Assembly: GCA_036522155.1 (NCBI GenBank)
Contig: DATDGI010000302.1
Span: 1-17,972, forward strand
Length of the DNA stretch: 17,972 nucleotides
Direction: 5' to 3'
DNA from: UBA9676 sp036522155
GTDB taxonomy: Bacteria > Actinomycetota > Actinomycetes > Streptosporangiales > Streptosporangiaceae
The notes under the pieces were generated by a model. It ran no database searches. It had not been told where the DNA came from and saw only the letters and a list, made by a program, of their open reading frames with translations. A program made the position numbers and the translations under genes. Of the stretch, positions 1 to 7,121 are shown piece by piece (positions within the stretch are counted from its first letter, which is position 1; each line of letters begins with the position of its first letter).

Positions 1-2
1 GG

Positions 3-257
3 GTGCTGCGCATCGACCCGATCATGGCCGACGTCGAACACTCGCTCCAGGCCAGCCTCGCCGGCCTGCCGGTGCTGACCCTGTTCGGCCGCAAGAACGA
101 TCGCTACGGCTGGCAAGACCGGTTCGGACAGATCTTCCCCCGGGCGGCGGCCGCCGGAATCGCCGACGGGCGCCACTTCCCGTTCAACGACGACCCAGAT
201 GCCTACAGCGCCGCGATCTCCGCCTGGTGGGCGGAGAAAATGACACCGGACCGCTGA
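3..257 (+). CDS. alpha/beta hydrolase, C-terminal part (cut by the window edge)
   Basis: This is the 3' end of a gene whose start lies outside the window; the GTG at position 3 is only the first in-frame start-like codon. The visible 84 residues look like the end of an alpha/beta-hydrolase fold: a core strand (PVLTLFGRKNDR) that normally carries the acid residue of the triad, and near the C-terminus GRHFPFNDDPDAY, where the His after GR is at the usual position of the catalytic histidine, followed by the typical final helix (AISAWWAEK). Haloalkane-dehalogenase-like or epoxide-hydrolase-like members end in this way, but the nucleophile elbow is not visible, so the substrate cannot be named. 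The SDR gene follows after 36 bases on the same strand, so the two may share a transcript. Confidence 0.7.
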   Translation: MLRIDPIMADVEHSLQASLAGLPVLTLFGRKNDRYGWQDRFGQIFPRAAAAGIADGRHFPFNDDPDAYSAAISAWWAEKMTPDR

Positions 258-293
258 CAGGTCCGCGCAGCCGGAGAGGAATCAACTACTCAC

Positions 294-1169
294 ATGAGCG
301 CATCCAATGTACTGGGAAAGGGCCGCACCGCCCTGGTCACCGGCGCCTCGCGCGGCATCGGGCCGCTGATCGCCGCCCAGATCGCCCGCCAGGGCGGGCA
401 TGTCGTGCTGACCGGCCGGTCGGCCGCCGACCTGAAGGCCGTCACCTCCGACCTGGCCGCCACCGGCGCGGACGTGTCCTTCATCCCCGCCGACCTGACC
501 CAGCCCGGCGCCGCCGAGGCCTTGGTGCTGGCCATCGAGGATGAGCGGGGAGGCATCGACCTGCTGGTCAACAACGCCGGCGGCGACCCGCTGCGCGAGT
601 TCCACACCATGACCATCGAGGAGAACCTGCGCACGCTCCAGCTCAACCTCATCGCACCGGTGGCGCTGACCCACGCCGCGCTGCCCGGGATGCTGGCCCG
701 CGGCCGCGGTCACATCGTCAACATCTCCGCCATGGCCGGACGGGTCGCCTTCCCCTACACCGAGGTCTACGCCGCCGCCAAGGACGGCCTCATCGGCTTC
801 ACCCGCGTCCTGCGCGGCGACTACCACGCCCGCGGCGTCAGCGCCTCGGTCCTGATCCTCGGCGCCATCCGCGGCGCTGGCCAAGGGCAGCGGATGCTCG
901 ACGACGCGGGCATGAAGGCCGCCCGGTACATGGCACCCGCCGAGACCGTGGCCCAGGCAGTGGTCAAGGCGGTCAAGAAAGACCGCACCGAGCTGGTCGT
1001 CATGCCAGGCCCGGGCCGTTTCCTGCGGGCGGTCCTGGACTACTTCCCCCGCCTGGGCCCCGCCCTCAACCGGGCAGCCGGAACCACCACCACCATGCAA
1101 AAGATCATCAAGCTTCGGGATGCAAGGCAGGCGCGGCCACATGACGGCCACCGCGACCCAGTCATCTAA
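294..1169 (+). CDS. short-chain dehydrogenase/reductase (SDR)
   Basis: The 291-residue product is a classical SDR that should oxidise or reduce an alcohol/carbonyl with NAD(P)(H). The Rossmann motif TGASRGIG lies at residues 16-23, NNAG at 93-96, the helix-4 Asn at about 118, and the YAAAK active-site pair at Tyr159 and Lys163. The catalytic Ser, expected 13 residues before the Tyr, is Ala146; a Ser is present one place earlier (Ser145). This may shift or weaken activity. The ATG start has a GGAGAGGA ribosome-binding site about 13 bases upstream. The C-terminal 40 or so residues (basic, ending after a TTTTMQKIIK stretch) extend beyond the common 250-residue length. Its substrate cannot be told from sequence; the upstream hydrolase may act in the same pathway. 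Confidence 0.9.
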   Translation: MSASNVLGKGRTALVTGASRGIGPLIAAQIARQGGHVVLTGRSAADLKAVTSDLAATGADVSFIPADLTQPGAAEALVLAIEDERGGIDLLVNNAGGDPLREFHTMTIEENLRTLQLNLIAPVALTHAALPGMLARGRGHIVNISAMAGRVAFPYTEVYAAAKDGLIGFTRVLRGDYHARGVSASVLILGAIRGAGQGQRMLDDAGMKAARYMAPAETVAQAVVKAVKKDRTELVVMPGPGRFLRAVLDYFPRLGPALNRAAGTTTTMQKIIKLRDARQARPHDGHRDPVI

Positions 1170-1401
1170 CCGCCCCAGGCCGGCCGCCGCGGCCCAGCCC
1201 GGCCGCCCGCATCTGGGCGCGCCAGCACAACCTGGCACCAGAATCTCGACAGTGAGGGACAACCATCTGGCCCGGCCGTGGCCTTGCGGGGGAGGTCAAA
1301 TTGGCTAATCATTCGGTTCGGGCGGTGGGCCGGTCGGGGCTCGCCGGGTCTGGCCGGGGCTTCCTGTGGTGCAGGCACGTCCCGGGGGAGGAAGGTGGGC
1401 T

Positions 1402-2574
1402 GTGAGCTTTGAGGTCGGGACGATCGCGGATGCGACCAGCACCACTCTGTATTTCGGCCCGTGGTACCGCAAGTCGCCGTTCTTCGAGGCGACGCTGCGG
1501 TGGGGCTGCCGAGCCTACGACGTCTACAACCACATGTACCTGCCCGCGTACTACGACGATCTGGTCACCGAGTACTGGGCGCTGGTGAACGACGTCACGC
1601 TGTGGGACGTGGGCGTGGAACGGGTGGTGCAGATCAGCGGGCCCGACGGCTTTGAGCTGGCAAACGCGCTGACCTGCCGCGACCTGACCAAGTGCGCGGC
1701 CGGGCAGGGCAAGTACGCGCCGATCACCGCCCCCGATGGCGGCATCGTCAACGACCCGGTGCTGCTGCGGCGTGATGAGAACACTTTCTGGCTGTGCCTG
1801 GCCGACGGTGACGCCCATCTGTACGCGATGGGGCTCGCCCAGGGCAGGGGCCTGAACGCCACCGTCTCGCTGCCCGAGGCCTACCCGGTGCAAGTGCAGG
1901 GACCCAAGGCGAAGGACCTCATGCGCGAGCTCGTCGGTGACGCCATCCTCGACGTGAAGTATTACTGGACCCTCGATACCGCCGTTGCGGGCATCCCGGT
2001 CGTGGTCAGCCGCACCGGCTGGACCGGCGAGGTCGGGTACGAGGTCTTTCTCACCGATCCCGCCCGCGGCGACGAACTGTGGGAGACGATCATGGAAGCG
2101 GGTGCGCCGCACCGCATCCGGCCGATCGCCCCGTGTGAGGCGCGCCGCATCGAGGCGGGCATCTTCAACTACAACTCCGACTTCACCTTGGAGAACAACC
2201 CGTTCGAGGTCATGGGGCTCGAACGGCTGGTGGAGGTGCAAGATGCCGACTACGTCGGCAAGGCCGCTCTGGAGCGCATCCGCGAGCAAGGGGTCACGCG
2301 CAGGCTGGTCGGTATCGAGGCACCCGGTCATCCCTCGTTCTTCGAGATCACCGAGGCACGGCCCGCGCTGGCCGGCGGGCAGCGAGTGGGGCACGTCACC
2401 GACCTCGTCTGGTCGCCGCGCCTGCAGCGCAACATCGGGTACGTATGGGTGCCGGCCGAACTCGCCGGCCCGGGCAACGACCTCGAAATCGAGTGGAAAA
2501 ACGGAGAACGAACCCCCGCCAAGACCGCGGCGATCCCCTTCCTCGACCCGCTCAAGAACGTGCCAGCCACCTAG
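1402..2574 (+). CDS. GcvT/DmdA-like folate-dependent aminomethyl/methyltransferase
   Basis: The 390-residue product belongs to the glycine-cleavage T-protein fold. Members move a methyl or methylene group from an amine, sulfonium or ether substrate to tetrahydrofolate. Visible T-protein features are GGIVNDPVLL (Asp118 at the position of the catalytic folate-site Asp), SRTGWTGEVGYEVF (the conserved substrate/folate-side motif), and the C-terminal barrel domain ending in FLDPLKNVP. The phrasing VYNHMYLPAYY and DGGIVNDPVLL is closer to stand-alone DmdA-like demethylases than to true GcvT. No GcvH, GcvP or Lpd gene is near, so a glycine-cleavage role is unlikely. I chose the GTG at 1402 because GGGGGAGGAAGG (1384-1395) sits just upstream; an in-frame GTG at 1366 would add 12 residues. 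A weak promoter may lie upstream (TTGCGG 1284, TAATCA 1306, 16-base spacer). Substrate unknown. Confidence 0.85.
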   Translation: MSFEVGTIADATSTTLYFGPWYRKSPFFEATLRWGCRAYDVYNHMYLPAYYDDLVTEYWALVNDVTLWDVGVERVVQISGPDGFELANALTCRDLTKCAAGQGKYAPITAPDGGIVNDPVLLRRDENTFWLCLADGDAHLYAMGLAQGRGLNATVSLPEAYPVQVQGPKAKDLMRELVGDAILDVKYYWTLDTAVAGIPVVVSRTGWTGEVGYEVFLTDPARGDELWETIMEAGAPHRIRPIAPCEARRIEAGIFNYNSDFTLENNPFEVMGLERLVEVQDADYVGKAALERIREQGVTRRLVGIEAPGHPSFFEITEARPALAGGQRVGHVTDLVWSPRLQRNIGYVWVPAELAGPGNDLEIEWKNGERTPAKTAAIPFLDPLKNVPAT

Positions 2575-2577
2575 CCT

Positions 2578-2859
2578 CGCGTGCAAGGCGGCTTCCTGCA
2601 CGTCCCTAAGCGGGACCCCAGCGTCGAGGGCGGCAGTGATGAACGCGTGCCGCAGCGTGTGCAGCCCGACCGGTTTGGTGATCCCCGCGCGGCCGGCTAC
2701 CCGGCGGACCACCCGCGCGGCGCCGTGCCGGTCCAGCCGCCGCAGGTCCAGCTCGTAGGCCTGGCGGGTCAGGCTGCTGTAGCCGGCCAGGAATCCGGCT
2801 AGCGCCCGCCGCTCGGTGTTGCTGAACACCGGCGCAATCGGAGCCGTATCGGTATACCT
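2578..2859 (-). pseudogene. tyrosine recombinase (phage-type integrase) remnant with internal deletion
   Basis: Read on the minus strand, this stretch encodes the start of a core-binding domain (PVFSNTERRALAGFLAGY, then SSLTRQAYELDLRR). It then runs directly, in frame, into the end of a catalytic domain (LDRHGAARVVRR, then GLHTLRHAFITAALDAG and VPLRDVQEAA). In the intact family these two parts are separated by roughly 190 residues that carry the first catalytic Arg. Only the His-x-x-Arg motif (HTLRH, minus-strand positions about 2661-2647) remains. The sequence then stops matching after QEAA, before the Tyr nucleophile. It cannot be an active recombinase. The open frame continues into the antisense of the GcvT-like gene, which is chance. 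The remnant ends within about 10 bases of the methyltransferase stop, marking a deletion scar. The exact 5' limit is uncertain. Confidence 0.8.
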
Positions 2860-2883
2860 GCACCCGGTGCTGAGGGCGACGCT

Positions 2884-2897
2884 GGCTGGCCGCAGCC
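2884..2897. terminator. weak hairpin beyond the deoR-type gene
   Basis: GGCTG and CAGCC pair as a 5-bp stem with a 4-base loop between the end of the DeoR-type gene (stop at 2919) and the integrase remnant. There is no T-run, so this is only a candidate terminator. Confidence 0.2.
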
Positions 2898-2918
2898 TGG
2901 TTCAGGACCTTGATCGGA

Positions 2919-3737
2919 TCAGATCAGGCGGACGTCGACGCCCCGCGCGCGGAGGTTCGCGACCTCGACCGGGTCAGCGTCTTGATCGGTGACGAGCACG
3001 TCGATGGACTCGATAGGAGCGATCGGCGTAAAGCCACGCCGACCCACCTTGGTCGAGTCCGCGACGACGATTATGCGGCGGGCCTGGTTCACGAGTGTCG
3101 TGCCGACCTCTGCGACAAGCTGGTGCGGAGTAGTCAGCCCGCCGTCGGCGCTGAGCCCGTCGCAGCCCATTACTGCGACATCGGCGCTGAGCTCCTCGAG
3201 TGCCTCGATTGACTGTGGGCCGACGAAGCACATGTATGTAGGCAGGTACGTTCCGCCGATCGCAACCAGGTGGGGGTCATCCCAGGTGCTCACCTCGTTA
3301 ATGATCGGCAGGGAGTTCGTGACGATCGTCAGCGACGAGCGCACTTCATCGCTCAGGGAAGCCGCTGTTTTCGCCACGGTCGAACCGGAGTAGAAGAAGG
3401 TGATCGCCTCGGCTGGGATCAGCCCGACCGCGGCCCGCGCGATCCGTGCCTTGGCGGCGGAGTTGCGCTGCGCGCTCGCCGCGTAATGCCGCGAGGGCTC
3501 TCCAACCTGGCGCCGGGTCGCGCCTCCGCGGACCCGGGTGATCAAGCCGTCGGCTTCCAGTGCCATCAGGTCGCGGCGAACGGACATCTCGGTGAGGCCG
3601 GATTCGTTGGACAACTCCTTGACACTGACGAAATCGTGTTCCTCGAGACGTTCGAGGATGAGCGCGTGACGCGCGCGCGTACGTCCGCGGCGGGCTCTGC
3701 CCGACTCCGGCGTCGGCAGCTGCCGGGCCTCCGACAT
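2919..3737 (-). CDS. DeoR/GlpR-family transcriptional repressor
   Basis: The 272-residue product has the DeoR layout. A basic N-terminal arm leads into a winged helix-turn-helix at about residues 24-75 (VSVKELSNESGLTEMSVRRDL, then ALEADGLITRVRGG). A DeoRC sugar-phosphate sensor domain follows, with YSGSTVAKTA, VTNSLPI, a GGTYLPT turn and GCDGLSADGGLTT. Family members repress sugar or polyol catabolic genes and are released by a phosphorylated intermediate. I chose the ATG at 3737 (GAGG 5-8 bases upstream) rather than the longer in-frame start at 3782. It lies downstream of the permease on the same strand and next to a kinase/aldolase operon, so it very likely controls the divergent locus through the 5600-5641 sites. 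The effector would probably be the kinase product or the ketose phosphate made by the dehydrogenase. Confidence 0.92.
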   Translation of the reverse strand: MSEARQLPTPESGRARRGRTRARHALILERLEEHDFVSVKELSNESGLTEMSVRRDLMALEADGLITRVRGGATRRQVGEPSRHYAASAQRNSAAKARIARAAVGLIPAEAITFFYSGSTVAKTAASLSDEVRSSLTIVTNSLPIINEVSTWDDPHLVAIGGTYLPTYMCFVGPQSIEALEELSADVAVMGCDGLSADGGLTTPHQLVAEVGTTLVNQARRIIVVADSTKVGRRGFTPIAPIESIDVLVTDQDADPVEVANLRARGVDVRLI

Positions 3738-3919
3738 CGGTACCTCAATCCTCGCTAGACCTCCCCGCGCGGCATAGCACACGCTGGTGCAGGTGTCATG
3801 CTGCGGCGCAGAGCTTGCTCACGCCGGGAAATCGGTCAAGTGGGCCGGACAGTGCAGCTCCTGCTCGCCAGTATCACATGCGGCACAACCAAGGCTTTGG
3901 GGACGTGGTGCTGAGGCGG

Positions 3920-5464
3920 TCACTCCACGCCGACTATCTCGGCGCCGGCCGACGGCGTGTCCGTTGCGTGCTCCGCGAGGATGCCGATCTTGTGACGCTG
4001 CACGAACCAGTAAACGAGGAACGCGATCGCCAGGCATATCGCGGGGAACAAGATCCCGCCCCACTGCAGCCACCAGTGGAACGGGGCGATCGGGTTGTAG
4101 ATGCTGCGGCGCGGCCAGGCGATATTGATGATCATGGCGACGCCCCAGACGAACGCGGCGATGCTCACCGCGAGTCCCGCCCGGCCCAGGCTGAAGTAGC
4201 CCTTCTCTGGCTGGGTCCACTTCCCGCGGATACGCAACAGCGCGAAAGGCCCGACCACCAGGACGTATGCGATCAGCGCGAGGATAACGGTGGTGCTGGT
4301 CACCACGATGAACACTTGAGGCTGCCGGATGTTGAACAGCAGAATGAGGATCGCGATCACCGCGACGCTGACCACTGGTACCACCGGCGTCTTGTCGCGT
4401 TCGGAGATCCGAGAGAGCTGGTGAGAGCCGGGGAAGCCGTTGTCCCTGGCCATCGCGAAGATCATCCGTACCGCGCCCGTCTGGTTCGCCAGGCAGCAAA
4501 CGAAGATCGCAATGGCGACGCACACGAGCAGCGCATCGCCCAGGAAAGTCCCGAGAACGCTCTTGACCACATATGTCAGACCGACCGTCGACAGCCCCGG
4601 CGCCCTCAAGTTGCCGACCGCCATGAAGGCAGTGATGAGCAGCAGCGCGCCGCCGACGCCGGAGGCGAGAAGCGCCCGAATGATTGCCTGGGGGCTGGTC
4701 TTGCGTGGGTTGATGGTTTCCTCGCCGACGGATCCGGCGGTGTCGAATCCCCACATGATGTACAGGCCGAGTAGCAGGGACACAAGAAGTGCGCCAAGGT
4801 ATCCGAGGTGGTAGCCGGCGCCGGTGCCGTTAGTCTGCGTCACCACGCCGGGGCCGCGCTTGGCGTGGAAGAGGAAGAGCACGACCATCAGCGCCACCGC
4901 GATCAGCTCAACGCTGACGCCAATGTTGTTGACGACCTTGACCACCTTGGTGCCGAGCAGGGAGACGATGGTGGTCCCGGCGATCATGATCGTGCCGAGG
5001 ATGACGCCGTTCGTGGCGGCGTCGTACGTCCCGCTTCCGTTGCCGTAGATCCAGAACACGTTCGAGATGCTCGGCAGCACGAATTGCCAGGCCAGCGCCA
5101 CGGCTGCCGTTGAGACGACGAGCGCCAGGGTGAGCGACACGCCTGCCATCCATGCCGTGCCGCGGCGGGCGATGTTCTTTGCCCAGTTGTAGACCGAGCC
5201 GGCCAGCGGGTAGTGAACGGCCAGTTCGGCGAAGGCGAGCGCGAACAACAGTTGTCCGCCGACCGCGAGCATCCATGCCCACCAGGAGGCCGGCCCGCCG
5301 CTGCCGTACGCGAACGCGAACAGCTGGAACATGCCGGTCAGGATCGAGATGAAGGCAAAGCCGACCGCAAAGGTCGAGAAGGACCCGAGAGTTCGCACCA
5401 GCTCCTGCTTGTAGCCAAACCTTGCGAGATCTTGATCGTCGCGGGCTTGCTGCGTCGCCACCAT
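3920..5464 (-). CDS. APC-family amino acid/amine permease
   Basis: The 514-residue product is an integral membrane transporter with about 12 hydrophobic segments. It has the N-terminal APC pattern (LGSFSTFAVGFAFISILTG, then a gap and PLAGSVYNWAKNIA) and the mid-protein GFDTAGSVGEETINPRK motif typical of the amino acid/choline/GABA permease branch. These are proton- or ion-coupled importers of amino acids, amines or amine conjugates; sugar transport is not usual for them. The ATG at 5464 is chosen because AAGGAG lies 7 bases upstream; a GTG at 5521 in the same frame would add 19 unlikely residues. The gene is divergent from the FAD dehydrogenase operon and 182 bases upstream of the deoR-type gene on the same strand. 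It is the probable uptake step of the pathway, and the family suggests a nitrogen-containing substrate. Confidence 0.92.
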   Translation of the reverse strand: MVATQQARDDQDLARFGYKQELVRTLGSFSTFAVGFAFISILTGMFQLFAFAYGSGGPASWWAWMLAVGGQLLFALAFAELAVHYPLAGSVYNWAKNIARRGTAWMAGVSLTLALVVSTAAVALAWQFVLPSISNVFWIYGNGSGTYDAATNGVILGTIMIAGTTIVSLLGTKVVKVVNNIGVSVELIAVALMVVLFLFHAKRGPGVVTQTNGTGAGYHLGYLGALLVSLLLGLYIMWGFDTAGSVGEETINPRKTSPQAIIRALLASGVGGALLLITAFMAVGNLRAPGLSTVGLTYVVKSVLGTFLGDALLVCVAIAIFVCCLANQTGAVRMIFAMARDNGFPGSHQLSRISERDKTPVVPVVSVAVIAILILLFNIRQPQVFIVVTSTTVILALIAYVLVVGPFALLRIRGKWTQPEKGYFSLGRAGLAVSIAAFVWGVAMIINIAWPRRSIYNPIAPFHWWLQWGGILFPAICLAIAFLVYWFVQRHKIGILAEHATDTPSAGAEIVGVE

Positions 5465-5567
5465 CGAATTGCTCCTTCCGGGCTGCAGTTCGGCCGTGAG
5501 TCCGCGACGGCTCGCGCGCACGGGCGAACCGACGGCGTACCGGTAGTGAACACCTCCTACGTTCGTT

Positions 5568-5573
5568 CGTCAA
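5568..5573 (-). promoter_or_regulatory. possible -35 box for the permease gene
   Basis: On the minus strand this reads TTGACG, close to the -35 consensus. The hexamer 17 bases downstream (TTCACT) is a poor -10. It overlaps a GTTCGTTCG direct repeat (5561-5569). Confidence 0.25.
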
Positions 5574-5586
5574 CACTTTAGTGAAG

Positions 5587-5600
5587 AAAAGCACTCTTTT
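5587..5600. repeat. AAAAG-CACT-CTTTT inverted repeat in the divergent control region
   Basis: A perfect 5-bp inverted repeat with a 4-base centre lies between the divergent genes, just left of the GlpR-like half-site. It could be part of an operator or simply AT-rich promoter DNA. Confidence 0.35.
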
Positions 5601-5601
5601 A

Positions 5602-5641
5602 AATGTTCGAAAGATCCATATTCTGCGATCACTTGAACATT
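5602..5641. promoter_or_regulatory. candidate DeoR-type operator: AATGTTC / GAACATT inverted repeat
   Basis: AATGTTC (5602-5608) and its exact reverse complement GAACATT (5635-5641) flank 26 bases, with arm centres 33 bp (about three helical turns) apart. The left arm reads on as ATGTTCGAA, very like a half-site of the GlpR operator of the same regulator family. The right arm overlaps the predicted -35 box of the FAD-dehydrogenase operon, so binding would block that promoter. The region is clearly AT-rich against its surroundings. That the neighbouring DeoR-type protein binds here is inference. Confidence 0.55.
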
Positions 5642-5662
5642 AAGACTGTCCGTGTGTACAGT
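5633..5662 (+). promoter_or_regulatory. predicted promoter of the FAD dehydrogenase-aldolase-kinase operon
   Basis: TTGAAC (5633-5638) and TACAGT (5657-5662) are separated by 18 bases, a fair match to the housekeeping sigma consensus. Transcription would begin near 5669 and leave a leader of about 40 bases before the GTG at 5709. The -35 box overlaps the right arm of the inverted repeat. Confidence 0.5.
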
Positions 5663-5708
5663 GTGACCGCAGGTGCGCCGCGACTGCGGGCCGAGGGCAG
5701 GTGAGAGC

Positions 5709-7121
5709 GTGGCTGACCATTCGCAGTTCGACGTGGTGATCGTCGGCGGTGGCGTGCTCGGCGCCGCGGTTGCAGAACGATTGAGCCGGACGTCAGCACG
5801 AGTCGCGCTCGTCGAGGCTGAAACCGACCTGGCCGAGGGCGCCAGCAAGGGCAATGCCGGGGTGGCCGTGTCGTACTACGGCGCCCCAGACACCCAGCAG
5901 ACACAGCTGATCAACGCGAGCAACCCCGGATGGGAGGAACTGACCGGGCGGTTGGACGTTCCCTTCCGCCGTCTGGGCGGGCTGATGGTCGCGCTGAACG
6001 CGGACGAAGGGCAGCGGCTTGAGGAGACTCTCGCGGAGGTGCACGCCTGCGGTGTCCGCGGGGAGCTGCTCATGGCCCGGCAGGTACGCGACACAGAGCC
6101 GCTGGTCTCGGAGAACGCGGTAGCTGGGCTGCTCTTGCCCGACGAGGGCGTCATTGACCCGATGCGGCTCACGATCGCCTTCGCCTGGCTCGCCGCAGCT
6201 AATGGCGTCAGCATCCGGCTCGGTGAGCGCGTCCTTGGCATTGAGCACGATGGCGACCTCAGCTCGGTCATCACTTCTTGCAGTCGGCTGTGCACCCGGT
6301 TTGTAGTCAATGCCGCCGGCGTCGAGGCGGACCATATCAGTGCCTTGGCTGGCGGCGAGACCCTGCGCACCTGGCCGCGCAAGGGTCAGTACGTGGTCCT
6401 GGACCGCGCCTTCGGCGAGAAGCTGACGAAGATCGTGTTCTCCACTCACACGCTGCAGACAAAGGGCAGCAACGTCGTCCCCACCACGCACGGATCGGTG
6501 CTACTCGGACCGACCGCGCTCGACATCGAGGACCGCGACGACCGGGCCACCGACCCCGAGACTGTGGCCTGGATCCTGGAGCACGCGCGGCGTCTGGTCC
6601 CGGCAACCGCGGGCGCCTACATCATGAAAACATTTGCGGCGAACCGTCCCGCTGGGGATGAGACCCACCGGCTGCGAATCGACGCGAAACAGCCTCGCCT
6701 GGTGCATGTCACCGACCGATCGGCCGGTGTCAGCATCTCCCCGGCCGCCGCCGAACTCACGCTGGAACTGCTGAACGCGGCGGGCCTGGACGCCTGCGAC
6801 CGTGACGGGGCCCTCGATGCGCTGCCGAGGATGCCCCGGCTGAGAACCAACCCGGATCCCGTGGTTCTCACTGATGTCGACCCCTTGTACGGCCAGGTCG
6901 TATGCGCGTGCGAACACGTCACTGCAGCCGAGATTAACGCCGCGCTGGCCGGCCCGGTGGCCGCCACGTCGGTGGACGGCGTGCGCAAGCGGACCGGTGC
7001 TGCGTACGGCCGCTGCCAGGGCTCCCTGTGCCAGGCCGGCATCTCGTTCCTTACCGCGATGAGCACTGGCAAGGGACCGGCATCCGTGCTGCAGACGGCG
7101 CGAGGGACGGTCGGATCGTGA
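5709..7121 (+). CDS. GlpA-like FAD-dependent dehydrogenase with BFD-type [2Fe-2S] domain
   Basis: The 470-residue product has a DAO-fold FAD domain with GGGVLG at residues 13-18 and the following strand ending in VEAE. The substrate half resembles the glycerol-3-phosphate dehydrogenase/L-2-hydroxyglutarate oxidase group, with FAANRPAG near the active-site arginine region. At the C-terminus is a bacterioferritin-associated-ferredoxin-like cluster site: Cys399-x-Cys401, then Cys436 and Cys441 (GRCQGSLC). This is the architecture of anaerobic GlpA. It should oxidise a 2-hydroxy compound, plausibly a polyol phosphate, and pass electrons through the FeS centre to a partner. The GTG at 5709 follows AGGTGAGAGC; the longer frame from 5673 lacks a good ribosome-binding site. 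The gene overlaps the next by 4 bases (GTGA), so the two products probably form a complex. Whether the substrate is a phosphate ester or an amine is not shown by sequence. Confidence 0.88.
   Translation: MADHSQFDVVIVGGGVLGAAVAERLSRTSARVALVEAETDLAEGASKGNAGVAVSYYGAPDTQQTQLINASNPGWEELTGRLDVPFRRLGGLMVALNADEGQRLEETLAEVHACGVRGELLMARQVRDTEPLVSENAVAGLLLPDEGVIDPMRLTIAFAWLAAANGVSIRLGERVLGIEHDGDLSSVITSCSRLCTRFVVNAAGVEADHISALAGGETLRTWPRKGQYVVLDRAFGEKLTKIVFSTHTLQTKGSNVVPTTHGSVLLGPTALDIEDRDDRATDPETVAWILEHARRLVPATAGAYIMKTFAANRPAGDETHRLRIDAKQPRLVHVTDRSAGVSISPAAAELTLELLNAAGLDACDRDGALDALPRMPRLRTNPDPVVLTDVDPLYGQVVCACEHVTAAEINAALAGPVAATSVDGVRKRTGAAYGRCQGSLCQAGISFLTAMSTGKGPASVLQTARGTVGS

Noticed and set aside
282..1262. 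326-residue minus-strand frame opposite the SDR gene
   Set aside because: It is the mirror of a well-supported SDR; its product is a Gly/Asp/Val-rich, family-less sequence typical of antisense frames in high-GC DNA.
1170..1401. Possible glycine riboswitch upstream of the GcvT-like gene
   Set aside because: I looked for the conserved glycine-riboswitch core and did not find it; the stretch is simple GC-rich spacer with a weak promoter-like pair.
1309..2829. 506-residue minus-strand frame
   Set aside because: Only its first 81 or so residues are real (integrase remnant). The rest is antisense of the GcvT-like gene, so the long protein is a chance fusion.
3738..3919. Separate promoter for the deoR-type gene
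   Set aside because: No -35/-10 pair with proper spacing was found in the 182-base gap, so readthrough from the permease is the simpler view.
3815..4774. 319-residue plus-strand frame within the permease gene
   Set aside because: It is His/Asp/Arg-rich antisense of a clear membrane transporter and has no domain.
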